Shown here piece by piece: positions 16,660-26,163 of a DNA stretch of 64,000 nt; position 1 is the stretch's first letter, and the number at the start of each line of letters is the position of its first letter. The position numbers and the translations under genes are program-made. A model generated the notes under the pieces. It saw only the letters and a program-made list of their open reading frames with translations. It ran no database searches and was not told where the DNA came from. The stretch is from contig NZ_LRAC01000168.1 in NCBI RefSeq assembly GCF_001517085.1, forward strand, positions 62,001 through 126,000, written 5' to 3'. The DNA comes from Paenibacillus sp. DMB5 (GTDB lineage Bacteria > Bacillota > Bacilli > Paenibacillales > Paenibacillaceae).

Positions 16660-17616
16660 ATGAAAGATACGGCATTTGACGTCCAGACGTTCGAAGACCT
16701 GAAGCCGCAGTTAACATCGTTCTGTTACCGCATGCTTGGGTCCGCTGATGACGCGGACGATGCTGTTCAGGAAACCTATATTAGGGCCTGGGAGAACTGG
16801 AGCTCGTTCCGGCAAGAATCTTCAATGAAAACATGGATTTACCGTATCGCTTCGAATCTGTGCCTGGACAAGCTGAGGCGTGCCAAACGCCGCATGCTTC
16901 CCGTTGATTTCTCCGACCCGGCGGCCCGGATTATTGAACCGCGCGAGACGCTGCCCGATTCAACATGGATTTGGCCTGCGCCTGATTTTGCGGAAACTCC
17001 CGAGGAGCAAATCGTTCGTAAAGATACGCTGCGGATTTGTTTTATTGCACTCTTGCAGACACTGCCTCCGCGTCAACGGGCGGCGCTTATCCTGAAGGAT
17101 GTATTCGAATGGTCTTCAAAAGAGATCGCGGAAACACTAGGCATTTCTGCGGCGGCCGTGAACAGCGCTTTACAGAGAGCCAGAGAGACGATGAGCCGGG
17201 CAGAGCTCCGGTCCGATGAGCTCAGCTCCATGGAGGTTCACCCGGATCGCGAGCTGCTCTCGCGGTATATCGTTGCCTTTGAACAATTCGATATCCAGGC
17301 ACTGGTCGCCTTGTTCCATGAGGAAGGCAGTATGTCGATGCCCCCTTTTGCGATGTGGATTCATGGCAGGGACGACTTATCCCGATTTTTTTCGATTACA
17401 CGCCCGCATTGCGAAGGATCGAAATTTATACCGGTTACGGTCAACGGCGGTTATCCCGCCTTGGCGCAGTATATGCCGAGCCAGGAACCTGGGGTTCTAG
17501 TCCCTTGGGGCATTCATGTTCTCGAGGTCAAGGAGCACTGCATTCTCCATGTCCAAAACTTTATCAGCACCACTTTATTTGCCCGATTCGGCCTGCCGGA
17601 GCGGATGTACCGATGA
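16660..17616 (+). CDS. ECF sigma factor with SnoaL-like C-terminal domain
   Basis: This 318-residue protein begins with sigma-70 region 2 (about residues 10-80, DDADDAVQETYIRAWENW) and region 4 (about 130-185, LPPRQRAALILKDVFEWSSKEIAETL). It ends with a SnoaL/NTF2-like domain of about 120 residues. Sigma factors of this build usually lack a classical anti-sigma factor and are thought to be controlled by their own C-terminal domain. The start is the ATG at 16660, behind GGGGGG; the longer open frame upstream crosses the preceding hairpin. No anti-sigma gene is adjacent. Its neighbours (VOC and SRPBCC proteins) are likely targets or co-regulated genes, as an inference. Confidence 0.9.
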   Translation: MKDTAFDVQTFEDLKPQLTSFCYRMLGSADDADDAVQETYIRAWENWSSFRQESSMKTWIYRIASNLCLDKLRRAKRRMLPVDFSDPAARIIEPRETLPDSTWIWPAPDFAETPEEQIVRKDTLRICFIALLQTLPPRQRAALILKDVFEWSSKEIAETLGISAAAVNSALQRARETMSRAELRSDELSSMEVHPDRELLSRYIVAFEQFDIQALVALFHEEGSMSMPPFAMWIHGRDDLSRFFSITRPHCEGSKFIPVTVNGGYPALAQYMPSQEPGVLVPWGIHVLEVKEHCILHVQNFISTTLFARFGLPERMYR

Positions 17617-17689
17617 ATTTTGAAGCTCGCTTTCGTCTATACAGGTAAGAAGCAAATTTCAACCATTACGAAAGAGGTGTCCTTCGATC

Positions 17690-18118
17690 ATGGAGACGAA
17701 CAACAAGGCAAAAGTAACCGTACAGGCTGTCATTCAAGCGCCGGTAGAGAAGGTATGGACGTATTGGACCGAGCCGGTTCATATCACGAAGTGGAATCAG
17801 GCTTCAGAGGATTGGCATGCGCCAAAAGCGGAGAACGATTTGCGGATCGGCGGTACATTTGTCACAAGGATGGAAGCGAAAGACGGGAGCATGGGCTTCG
17901 ATTTTGGCGGGACTTACGATGTGGTAAAGCAGCACGAGGCGATCGGTTATACGATGGAGGATGGGAGACGCGTCGATATTGCTTTCGTTGACAAAGGCAG
18001 CGAAACGGAGGTTATCGAAACGTTCGATCTGGAAAGCACCCACTCTGCCGAGATGCAGCAGGCCGGCTGGCAGGCGATTTTGGACCATTTCAAAGCATAT
18101 ACCGAACAATCGGCATGA
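17690..18118 (+). CDS. SRPBCC-family (AHSA1-like) protein
   Basis: This 142-residue START-like protein belongs to the AHSA1/SRPBCC group. It shows VQAVIQAPVEKVWTYWTEPVHITKWNQAS at the start and the late block GWQAILDHFKAYTE. The fold makes a hydrophobic pocket, but the ligand is unknown. GAAAGAGGTG precedes the ATG. It lies 73 bases after the ECF sigma gene and before a strong terminator, so the two are probably co-transcribed. Confidence 0.9.
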   Translation: METNNKAKVTVQAVIQAPVEKVWTYWTEPVHITKWNQASEDWHAPKAENDLRIGGTFVTRMEAKDGSMGFDFGGTYDVVKQHEAIGYTMEDGRRVDIAFVDKGSETEVIETFDLESTHSAEMQQAGWQAILDHFKAYTEQSA

Positions 18119-18123
18119 GGACT

Positions 18124-18149
18124 AAAGGCGCCAGAACGGCGCCTTTTTT
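18124..18149 (+). terminator. Intrinsic terminator
   Basis: AAAGGCGCC and GGCGCCTTT around AGAAC are followed by TTTT. It closes the sigma-SRPBCC unit. Confidence 0.9.
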
Positions 18150-18420
18150 ATTTGTTGAAATCTACTTGCAGCCGTCTCCTTGTACCCGGAAGTGGTTAAG
18201 GTTGATTGCTCCCGAAGCATTAATATGTTCCCTAATACACTTTCCATATGTTAGACACAAACAGGCGGAAAGGTTGAAGGATTTTCCAATTATTTATGGA
18301 AAGATAGGAGTACCTGAAATCGAATACAGCGCACCTGTAATTAGGGGTAGTATTGGGATGCCATTTCGTGGACTATGCGGGCGGCCATCCGTTTTGGGAA
18401 ATGATTAGGGAAAAGAGGAA
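18150..18420. other. Intergenic stretch, nothing recognised
   Basis: These 271 bases between a terminator and the acyltransferase gene contain no ORF with a ribosome site and no family I can name. A promoter for the acyltransferase must lie here, but no clear hexamer pair was found. Confidence 0.5.
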
Positions 18421-19686
18421 ATGAAGCTGATGACAACCATTCGGTTAGGCGATACCCGGTTAACAGGAGCGGATGGCGTGCGTGCCATTGCCTGCCTGTC
18501 CGTCATCCTGCATCATGTGTCACAACGTCTGGCGATGCCCGCTCCAAGCCCTTGGCTTCAAGAAGTACAGTCGGTTCTCTTGCTTGGGAACAGCGGAGTA
18601 AGTTTGTTTTTTGTATTAAGCGGATTTTTGTTATCGTTTCCATTCTGGGGCGCTTACCTGAACAATGAGGCATACCCGAGCATCCGAACGTATACGATGC
18701 GCCGCGCGGCAAGAATTATGCCCGGCTTTTATGTTGCATTCCTCGTGTGTCTGTGGCTCGAATGGAGGCTGGGCAGCGAAATGGGGTTCTTATGGCGGCG
18801 GATCATAACGGGCTTCACGTTTACGTCGGGTTTCCACTATACAACGTTTTTCCCGTCCGAATGGAATGGGCCCTTCTGGTCGATCAGCTTCGAGGTATTT
18901 TGCTACCTGCTTATGCCGTTGTTTATGGCTGTATTGTTTCGGCTCGGCCTGCGGCGTTCGTTCGGTAAGGCGGTCTTGTTCTGGCTCGCTGCAATCGGAT
19001 TGGTGTTAGTCGTCAACCCGCTCATACATCATTGGTTTACACCAAGCGAGAGCGGCCGGGGCTGGGAATATGGTCAAATGGGCGGTGCAAAATACTGGAT
19101 GCCGAATTATAATCCGGTCGGATTCTTCGGCCACTTTGCTATCGGCATTCTGGCGGCGGGAGTGACAGCCGCGACCATGCAGCGCGGCGCCGCAATCGAG
19201 CGGTTGCGCAAGCTCGGGCTGTTCGACGCAGTTGCGGCAGCCGCTTTGGCGCTTGCCGGCCTGCTGATCTGGCGAATGCGCCATCAGGGCGAATTCGATT
19301 TCAGCTTCCAGCAGCAACCGTACTACTTCCCGGCATATGCCATCCTGTTCGGAATCGTGCTGATGTCCGCACCGTTCAGCGTGCTATTGGGGCGCTGGTT
19401 AGATAACCGCTTTTTCCGTTTTACCGCGAAAATGTCATTTGGTCTGTATATCTGGCACTATCTGTTCATCACCTTAATCGAAAAGTATGGCATGAAGGAT
19501 TACCACTATTCCGGGGTCACGGACGTGTGGCGATGGGTCGGCATCAGTGTATCCGTCATCTTCCTCTCCTATGCGGCCGCGACGTTCTCTTATTATGTCA
19601 TAGAGCAGCCGTTCATTAACAGGTCGAAGGGCAAACCGTTTTTTCGGCGCAAGCGGACGGATACGCCCCCGATTGAAGCGGCATAA
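18421..19686 (+). CDS. Acyltransferase 3 family membrane protein
   Basis: This is a 421-residue integral membrane acyltransferase (OafA/YrhL type) with about ten helices. It probably O-acylates a cell-surface polysaccharide or other envelope glycan. The family start block GADGVRAIACLSVILHH supplies the conserved His pair region, SLFFVLSGFLLSFPFW follows, and the late IWHYLFITLIEKYG and VIEQPFI blocks are present. The first ATG at 18421 is very close to the AGAGG motif, so the ATG at 18430 is a good alternative start. It is monocistronic and ends at a strong terminator shared with the convergent GH16 gene. Confidence 0.9.
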   Translation: MKLMTTIRLGDTRLTGADGVRAIACLSVILHHVSQRLAMPAPSPWLQEVQSVLLLGNSGVSLFFVLSGFLLSFPFWGAYLNNEAYPSIRTYTMRRAARIMPGFYVAFLVCLWLEWRLGSEMGFLWRRIITGFTFTSGFHYTTFFPSEWNGPFWSISFEVFCYLLMPLFMAVLFRLGLRRSFGKAVLFWLAAIGLVLVVNPLIHHWFTPSESGRGWEYGQMGGAKYWMPNYNPVGFFGHFAIGILAAGVTAATMQRGAAIERLRKLGLFDAVAAAALALAGLLIWRMRHQGEFDFSFQQQPYYFPAYAILFGIVLMSAPFSVLLGRWLDNRFFRFTAKMSFGLYIWHYLFITLIEKYGMKDYHYSGVTDVWRWVGISVSVIFLSYAAATFSYYVIEQPFINRSKGKPFFRRKRTDTPPIEAA

Positions 19687-19709
19687 GGTATCGAACATAC
19701 AGCAAGATG

Positions 19710-19750
19710 AACAAACCCGGATCTCAAGGAGAGAGCCGGGTTTGTTTTTA
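19710..19750. terminator. Bidirectional terminator
   Basis: ACAAACCCGG and CCGGGTTTGT form a 10-bp stem followed by TTTT on the plus strand. It separates the acyltransferase gene from the convergent GH16 gene and touches the latter's stop codon. Confidence 0.85.
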
Positions 19751-20490
19751 CTCATACAGCCAGATCCCCGCCACCGTCATCACCCCCGGCAGGCTGTCCT
19801 CATCGACCGCCACATTATTATCGTACCAGCCGCCCAGGGCCAGGTTGAGGATCAGATAAAACGCTGGTCGAACGGCATGCCGGGCTCCAGCCGGCGCTCG
19901 GCGAAGCAGTGGCCGTCCACCAGCCAGCGGATGGAGTCCGCGCTCCACTCCAGGCCATAATCACGGAACTGGCTGATCGTTCCGTCTTCAAGCTCGTGGG
20001 TAAACTCCTCAACCACCTTGCTGTCCAGATCCTTGCCATAGTGCAGCGTTCCGGCAATCTGCCGGGGCAGGCGGCCCTTGGCCTCCAGCATGTCCAGCTC
20101 GCCGGACGCCGGCCACGGACCGTAGGCGTAATCCTGCGGCATCAGCCAGATTGCCGGCCACAGGCCCTGGCCCACAGGTAGTTTGGCGCGAATAACCAAT
20201 TTGCCGTAGCAGAACGAGAAATGATTTCTTGTATCGAGACGGGCTGAGGTATAGTCGAAGCTCCGCCCGTCCTGCTCTATTTTTTCACGGCATGCCCGAA
20301 GGTTCAGCCCTTGCTCATCAAAGTAGAGGTTCGCGGCACGGCCCGTATAAAACTGCTGCTCATTATTGCCCCAGCCCGGATAAACGGGCTTATCATTCAG
20401 ATCGAGCAGATCATTGCCTGTCCGGATGTTCCAGAGGCTGAGATCGCCCCCGCTTTTTACAAAATCCTGCTCCCACACCAGCTTGCTCAT
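19748..20490 (-). pseudogene. GH16 beta-glucanase, frameshifted near the 3' end
   Basis: This is a short, apparently cytoplasmic GH16 glycoside hydrolase of about 247 residues. It has no signal peptide (starting MSKLVWEQDFV) and carries the catalytic block ASGELDMLEAKGR with both glutamates. The frame breaks near 19862: the first part ends PGMPFDQRFI and then stops, while the C-terminal strand block FYLILNLALGGWYDNN is in another frame. One extra base would join them into a normal GH16 end. The start ATG has AGGAG 11 bases upstream. The gene is divergent from a sugar ABC transporter operon, so it probably acts on imported or surface beta-glucan fragments. A base lost in sequencing is the likely cause of the break. 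Confidence 0.85.
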
Positions 20491-20641
20491 CGCTTGGCAC
20501 ACTCCTCTCATGTAAACACAGCATACTGCATTTCTAAATGCGAATATCGGAATCCAAAAAATTGGGATGGCGGCAAAAACGGTGGCCTTTTTTTCCTGCG
20601 CCTTTTTTCTTACGATGAGGAGGAAAGGGGGGACATAAGAC

Positions 20642-21562
20642 ATGGTTCGATTCCGGGGAGAACAAATGAAAGCGTTTTTTAGACAGTGGCAGCTGCAAAG
20701 CATGGTTATTCCGGGCATTGTCTGGATGGTTATTTTTTGTTATCTTCCGATGTTCTGGCTCGTTATCGCCTTTATGGATTACAGTATTGCGAGGCCCATG
20801 CTGGAATCGCCGTTTGTCGGGCTGAAGCATTTTGAGGCCTTTGTAACCGATGACCGGTTCTGGCGTTCGATCCGCAATACACTGGGGATGAGCAGCATCA
20901 AGCTGATTCTTGGTTTTCCGATTCCGATTCTGTTCGCGCTGCTGCTTAATGAAATCCGCAGCCTGCGCTTCAAGCGTACGGTGCAGACCATATCGTATCT
21001 GCCGCATTTTATCGCGTGGACGATCTTCGGCGGGATTGCGCTCAACTGGCTGGGCGAAGGCGGGGTTATTAATCAGCTGATGATGGCTATCGGGCTGCAG
21101 GACCGTGAAATTCTTTTTAACAGTGATGCCAAATATTTCTGGTGGATTACCTTTTTTACCGATACGCTGAAGGAAACGGGCTGGAGTGCCATTATCTACA
21201 TTGCGGCTATCTCGGGCATTGATCCCGGATTATATGAAGCTGCTGAGCTTGATGGTGCAGGCCGCTGGCAGCGGATGTGGCATATCACCGTGCAAAGTAT
21301 CCGTCCGACGATTGCCATCCTGTTCATTCTCGCGGTGAGCGGTATTCTGGGCAGTAATTTTGAACAGATTTTTATGCTGAAGAACAATATGAACATGAAA
21401 ATGGCGGAAAGCCTCGACCTGTACATTTACAACATGGGGCTTGTGTCAGGGCGGCATTCCTTCTCCACAGCGGTACTGTTTGCCCGTTCCATCGTGGCGC
21501 TGGGGCTGCTGTTCATGGCGAATCAGACATCCAAAAAACTGACCGGGGACAGTATCTTCTAG
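20642..21562 (+). CDS. Sugar ABC transporter permease (LplB type)
   Basis: This 306-residue inner-membrane permease has about six helices and the binding-protein-dependent transport signature EAAELDGAGRWQRMWHITVQSIRP (EAA loop). It pairs with the next permease and the binding protein to import an oligosaccharide, with the ATPase supplied from elsewhere as in other LplB/YtcP systems. The ATG at 20642 follows GGGGGG; an ATG at 20666 with GGGGAG 5 bases upstream is a possible alternative. It opens an operon of two permeases and a binding protein, followed by a two-component pair. Confidence 0.93.
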   Translation: MVRFRGEQMKAFFRQWQLQSMVIPGIVWMVIFCYLPMFWLVIAFMDYSIARPMLESPFVGLKHFEAFVTDDRFWRSIRNTLGMSSIKLILGFPIPILFALLLNEIRSLRFKRTVQTISYLPHFIAWTIFGGIALNWLGEGGVINQLMMAIGLQDREILFNSDAKYFWWITFFTDTLKETGWSAIIYIAAISGIDPGLYEAAELDGAGRWQRMWHITVQSIRPTIAILFILAVSGILGSNFEQIFMLKNNMNMKMAESLDLYIYNMGLVSGRHSFSTAVLFARSIVALGLLFMANQTSKKLTGDSIF

Positions 21563-21577
21563 AAAGGGGGCAGACCG

Positions 21578-22462
21578 GTGAAAAGACGCACAGGCTTACG
21601 GAGCATCGGCGTATTTGAAGTCTGCAACACCCTGCTGATGCTGGGCGTATGCTTTCTGACGCTGTACCCGATGTGGTTCGTGCTGATTAACTCGCTTAAC
21701 GCGCCGGAGCAGGCGCTGCTGGGCACCGTCAACTGGTTCCCGGAACAGCTGTCGCTGGCGAGCTACAGTGTAGTTTTTAATGATAAAACGATGATGAACG
21801 GGTTCCTGATCACCACGCTGCGTACCATAATCGGCTCGGCGGCACATGTGCTGTTCACCGCCATTATCGCTTATGGCCTGAGCAAAACAACGCTGATCGG
21901 ACGCAAGGTGTACATGAAGGTGGCCCTGGTTACGATGCTTTTCTCGGGCGGACTCATTCCTACGTTTATTTTGATGACGAAGCTGGGGCTTTATGATAAC
22001 TTCTGGGTGTTCGTCATTCCCGGCATGTACAGCTTTTTCAATATGGTGATCTTTATGAGCTTCTTCCGCACTATTCCTGATAGTCTTGAGGAGTCGGCTA
22101 AGGTCGACGGGGCGTCGGACTACGGTGTGCTGTTCCGGATTGTACTGCCCAACAGTATGGCTGTAATCGCTACCATATCGCTGTTCTCGGCCGTCTATCA
22201 CTGGAATGACTATTATCAGGGCGTTATTTATATCCGTTCGCAGGATATTTTGCCGCTGCAGACGATCCTGTACAAAATCATCGCCGAAAACTCCATGTCG
22301 TTCATGCAGCAGCAGGCCATGGCCCAGTTCGGGGCAAGGCTGCCCGGCAACTCAATCAAGTTCGCCTCCATGATGGTGGCCACACTGCCGATTCTGCTCT
22401 TCTACCCCTTCATTCAGCGTTACCTGGTCAAAGGGGTAATGATCGGCGCAATTAAGGGATAA
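21578..22462 (+). CDS. Sugar ABC transporter permease (YtcP type)
   Basis: This 294-residue second permease has about six helices and the EAA motif block ESAKVDGASDYGVLFRIVLPNS. The start is a GTG at 21578 behind AAAGGGGG. The C-terminus (LVKGVMIGAIKG) is typical of the YtcP group of carbohydrate permeases. It lies 15 bases after the first permease and 24 bases before the binding-protein gene. Confidence 0.93.
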   Translation: MKRRTGLRSIGVFEVCNTLLMLGVCFLTLYPMWFVLINSLNAPEQALLGTVNWFPEQLSLASYSVVFNDKTMMNGFLITTLRTIIGSAAHVLFTAIIAYGLSKTTLIGRKVYMKVALVTMLFSGGLIPTFILMTKLGLYDNFWVFVIPGMYSFFNMVIFMSFFRTIPDSLEESAKVDGASDYGVLFRIVLPNSMAVIATISLFSAVYHWNDYYQGVIYIRSQDILPLQTILYKIIAENSMSFMQQQAMAQFGARLPGNSIKFASMMVATLPILLFYPFIQRYLVKGVMIGAIKG

Positions 22463-22486
22463 CCAAACCGAAAGGATGATCTTCTA

Positions 22487-24157
22487 ATGAAGCGTAATTC
22501 CGTTAAAAGAAGTCTCACCCTGCTGCTGACGGCGATGCTCTCGCTGTCCCTGGCCGCCTGCAGCGGCAATTCCGCCAATAATGAAAGCGCGCCGACAGCA
22601 GCACCTCCGGCAGATGCTACACCAGCACCGCAGGAAGAAGCCAAGCTGAATCCCGATGAGCCGGCCTGGAAGCTGGACACAAGCCCGATTGACCTGACCT
22701 GGTTCGTCGGGGCCAACTGGTACGCCCACACGTGGGGGGAGAGCCTGACCTCGAAATATGTTACGGAGAAAACTGGCGTCAACGTCAAGCTTGAAGTCCC
22801 TTCCGGCGAGGCAAATGAGCATATTACCCTGATGATGACCTCCGGCCAGCTGCCTGACCTCATCTCCATGGGCTCCTGGGAAACCGCTGTCAAAAAGCTC
22901 TGGGAAGGCGATCACGTCTTCGCCCTGAACGAGCTGGCTGACCAGTATGATCCTTACTTCTACAAAGTGGCCGGCGACGGCACGCTGAAATGGTACCGCC
23001 AGGAGAACGGCAACACCTACGGGGTTCCGAATGACTCCTACAGCCCGAATCTGATGCATGAGACCGGTATGACGGCGGCCAATCAGACCTTCCTGGTGCG
23101 CAAGGACCTGTATGAGGAGATGGGCAGTCCTGACCTCAGCACACCGGAAGGCTTCCTGGGCGCATTGCAGCTGCTGAAGGATAAGTATCCTGAATATAAG
23201 GGCCAGCCGATCAGCCCGTTTTTTGCCCAGGGGAATGTGCCTTACGGAATGACTGAATATCTGCAGAACCTGCTTGCTGTCCCGCATGAAAAAGACGGCA
23301 AGGTGTACGACCGCGTAACCGATCCCGAATACCTCACCTGGCTGAAAACCTTCCGCACTGCCTATGAGCGCGGACTGATCAATGTCGACTTCCTCGTGGA
23401 TTCCGATACACAGGTGGAGGAGAAAACAAACAACGCCCGCTATTTCATGATGATCCGTGAATGGACCGGTATGACGGCGGTCAATCCGCTGCTGGCTGCA
23501 AGCGCCAACCCGGATTCCTACTATATCGCTGTAGACGGCCCGCAGAACAGCAAGGGCGACAGCGCCAAGCTGTTCCCCGGCAACATGGACGGCTGGATGG
23601 TCACAATGATCAGCAAATCGACCAAAAACCCGGAACGGGCGATCCGCTTCCTGACCTATCTCGCCAGCGAGGAAGGACAGCAGGATCTGTTCCTCGGCAA
23701 GGAAGGCGAAACGTGGGAGACCGTGGACGGCAAGCCTCAGCTGAAAGCAGATATGGTGAACCTGATTGCAAGTGATATCGAAACACTGGAGAAGCAATAT
23801 GGCGTGCTGGATACGTACTGGATGATGCGTAACCCGGTTATTGTGAACCAGTGGAGACCGGAGAAGGCACCGGTAATCAAGCAGATGGAGGACTTCGCTA
23901 ATGCCCAGGCTGATATTGACAGCGGCATTTATAAAGGCCTTGACCCGCTGGGCGATTCCGAGGTTGCGGTAGCCTGGTCGCGGATTTCGCAGAACTGGGA
24001 GGAAGTGCTGCCGGAGCTGATTACGGCCAAGGATGAGGCTGCTTTTGACAAGGTGTTTGCAAGCTTCCTTGAGCGCCGTGACGAATACGGCTTCCAGCAG
24101 GTGGTGGAATTCCGCCAGGCTGAGCTGGATGCGCGTAAGACCAAAATGGCGAATTAG
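22487..24157 (+). CDS. ABC transporter substrate-binding lipoprotein
   Basis: This is a 556-residue extracellular solute-binding protein of the large LipO-like group that partners LplB/YtcP permeases. A signal peptide ends in the lipobox SLAAC with Cys25 lipidated, followed by an Ala/Pro-rich tether. The mature part has the usual pattern of an early WFVGANWYAHTWGES block and GNMDGWMVTMISKSTKNPERAIRFL near the end. The natural substrate is unknown; the neighbouring GH16 genes point to beta-glucan oligosaccharides. A GC-rich hairpin at 24166-24196 lacks a good T-run and may only slow transcription before the kinase gene. Confidence 0.92.
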   Translation: MKRNSVKRSLTLLLTAMLSLSLAACSGNSANNESAPTAAPPADATPAPQEEAKLNPDEPAWKLDTSPIDLTWFVGANWYAHTWGESLTSKYVTEKTGVNVKLEVPSGEANEHITLMMTSGQLPDLISMGSWETAVKKLWEGDHVFALNELADQYDPYFYKVAGDGTLKWYRQENGNTYGVPNDSYSPNLMHETGMTAANQTFLVRKDLYEEMGSPDLSTPEGFLGALQLLKDKYPEYKGQPISPFFAQGNVPYGMTEYLQNLLAVPHEKDGKVYDRVTDPEYLTWLKTFRTAYERGLINVDFLVDSDTQVEEKTNNARYFMMIREWTGMTAVNPLLAASANPDSYYIAVDGPQNSKGDSAKLFPGNMDGWMVTMISKSTKNPERAIRFLTYLASEEGQQDLFLGKEGETWETVDGKPQLKADMVNLIASDIETLEKQYGVLDTYWMMRNPVIVNQWRPEKAPVIKQMEDFANAQADIDSGIYKGLDPLGDSEVAVAWSRISQNWEEVLPELITAKDEAAFDKVFASFLERRDEYGFQQVVEFRQAELDARKTKMAN

Positions 24158-24278
24158 TTGATAAAGATGCCGGCTGCCCGGGGGCGGCCGGTATTGCCTG
24201 CTTGTACAGAGCCTTTTGCAGCGTCTGTTGTAGAGTCTCTATGAATAAGTGCATTTTGCTGATTACCTGCCTGTATTT

Positions 24279-24301
24279 TTGTAATACATGGTATATTACA
24301 A
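24279..24301 (+). promoter_or_regulatory. Inverted repeat upstream of the sensor kinase
   Basis: TTGTAATA and TATTACAA form perfect 8-base arms around a seven-base centre, ending just before the ribosome site of the kinase gene. It may be an operator or an RNA hairpin; nothing else identifies it. Confidence 0.4.
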
Positions 24302-24319
24302 ATATGGGGAGGTATGGGA

Positions 24320-26157
24320 ATGAAGGCCGTACAGACAACAATAAGGAAGCTTTACCGCAATTCACGGATCTCGCAGAAGCTCTTTCTGGCCTTCAGCCTG
24401 ATGATCGCCATACCGGCCATTATCATATCCTTTCTGTTCATCCGCACACAGGAAGCCCAGCTGTACAAGGATGCCATGGCCGAGGGCAGCAGTCATGTGT
24501 CCCGCCTGGAGGGGCAGCTGCGCAGCCGGCTGACGATGCTTGAGAACGCTTCCTCAACCGCGCTGACGCAGAAAGGCTTCGTGGATTTCATCCACTCTGA
24601 CATGCAGGCTGACGGTCTGCAGCTGGTAAAGTTCCGGCAGAACCAGTATGAGCAGATGCATAATATCATCCAAAGCTATGATCTGATCAGCCAGCTCAGC
24701 TTCTATGTCGATAACCCCGGCCTGCATGAGATATGGCCGGAGATTTACCGTTATGACCGGTTCTGGCCGCAGGATTACTGGATGACGCTGCGCGAGGAGA
24801 ACGGGGCGGCTTTCCGCTTATTTTCCCTGCAGGAAGGCGAACATACTTTATCTTACTATAGGCTTGTCCGGCTTCAGGGCAAACAGAATGAACGGCCGAC
24901 GATTATGGAGATACGGGCCCGACATAGTGCGATCTTCAGCGATTTACTGGAGGAGAGGGACGGCAGCTTTTTCTCTGTTGTCATGGACGGAAGCCAGCCT
25001 TCCCGCAGTGTATATAATGCTGCGCATGCGTCAGCTCTCGTCGCAGACGGCAGCTCGAGGATATCCTAACCCGCGTCCACAGCCGGCTGGATGTGCTGCA
25101 GCACGATGAGCCCGTTCAGATCACTTCCGGTGATCAGACCTACTATGCATTGTACCGGTACATCGCACCGCTGAACGCCTATATCGTAGACATCACCTCC
25201 CATCAGGAGCTGATGAAGGGGCCGCGGAACTGGTATTTTCTTGTGGTGGCTATTACCCTATGCGTCCTGCTGATGATGATGGTGATGATCTCCTATATGA
25301 CCCGGCGGATCTTCCGCCGGCTGGAGATGGTGCTGGCCTCCATGCGCAAGGTGCGTCAGGGCCAGCTGGATGCCAAGATTCATACCGGACTTCGCGATAG
25401 TGATTCCGGTGATGAGATTGATTATGTCGCTGTCAGCTATAACAGCATGCTGGACGAAATCCAGCGGCTGATGACCCAAGTTGTTGATAAGCAGCTGATC
25501 GCCAAGAATGCGCAGCTCCATTCGCTGCATTCGCAGATCAACTCCCACTTCCTGTACAATGCGCTGGAATCGATACGGATGCGGGCGGAGGTGGAGCGGC
25601 AGCCGGCGATTGCCGGAGCGCTGGTGTCGCTTGGCTCACTGCTGCGCTACAGCATGCATTGGCGCGGGGACACCGTCAGCCTCGGCGATGAGTTCGCCAA
25701 CATTCACAGCTATATCCGCTTCATTAACTTTATGGAGGGAAGCAGCTTCGAGCTGCAGGCCGAGCTTCTGCCTGAGGTGCTGCGCTACCCGATCCCCAAA
25801 ATGTGCATGCAGCCCATTGTGGAGAACGCCGTGCACCATGCGGCGCCGCCGGGAGGGAGCGTAGCCATCGAAATGAACGTAAGCGTGGAGAACAGCTTCA
25901 TGCTGCTGATTGAAATCCGTGATAACGGTACCGGCATGGATCCGCAGACGCTCAGCCGCCTGCAGGAGGAGATGGCCGATGAGTCCGACCGGCCGATTGT
26001 CGCCAGCCGCAACGGGCTGGGGCTGGCGAATGTGCATAAACGGCTGCAGCTGCATTATGGCAAAGGCAGCGGGCTTTCGATTGAGAGTGTACAGGGTGCT
26101 TACACGAGTGTCACCATACGTTTGCCTTGGGAGCAAGTCAATCTGGGAGGATGGTAG
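24320..26157 (+). pseudogene. YesM-type sensor histidine kinase, frameshifted
   Basis: This sensor kinase would be 612 residues long if one base were restored. The first frame gives the N-terminal membrane helix and extracytoplasmic sensor (to about residue 245, ending VADGS). The second frame continues LEDILTRVHSRL, a second membrane segment, a HAMP domain, the His_kinase domain with QINSHFLYNALE (His at about 410) and the HATPase block. The break is near 25053, where CAGCTCGAG should read with one more C. The start is the ATG at 24320 with GGGGAGG 7 bases upstream. The intact response regulator gene directly downstream argues that the kinase is functional in the organism. Confidence 0.88.
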
Positions 26158-26163
26158 AAGTTG

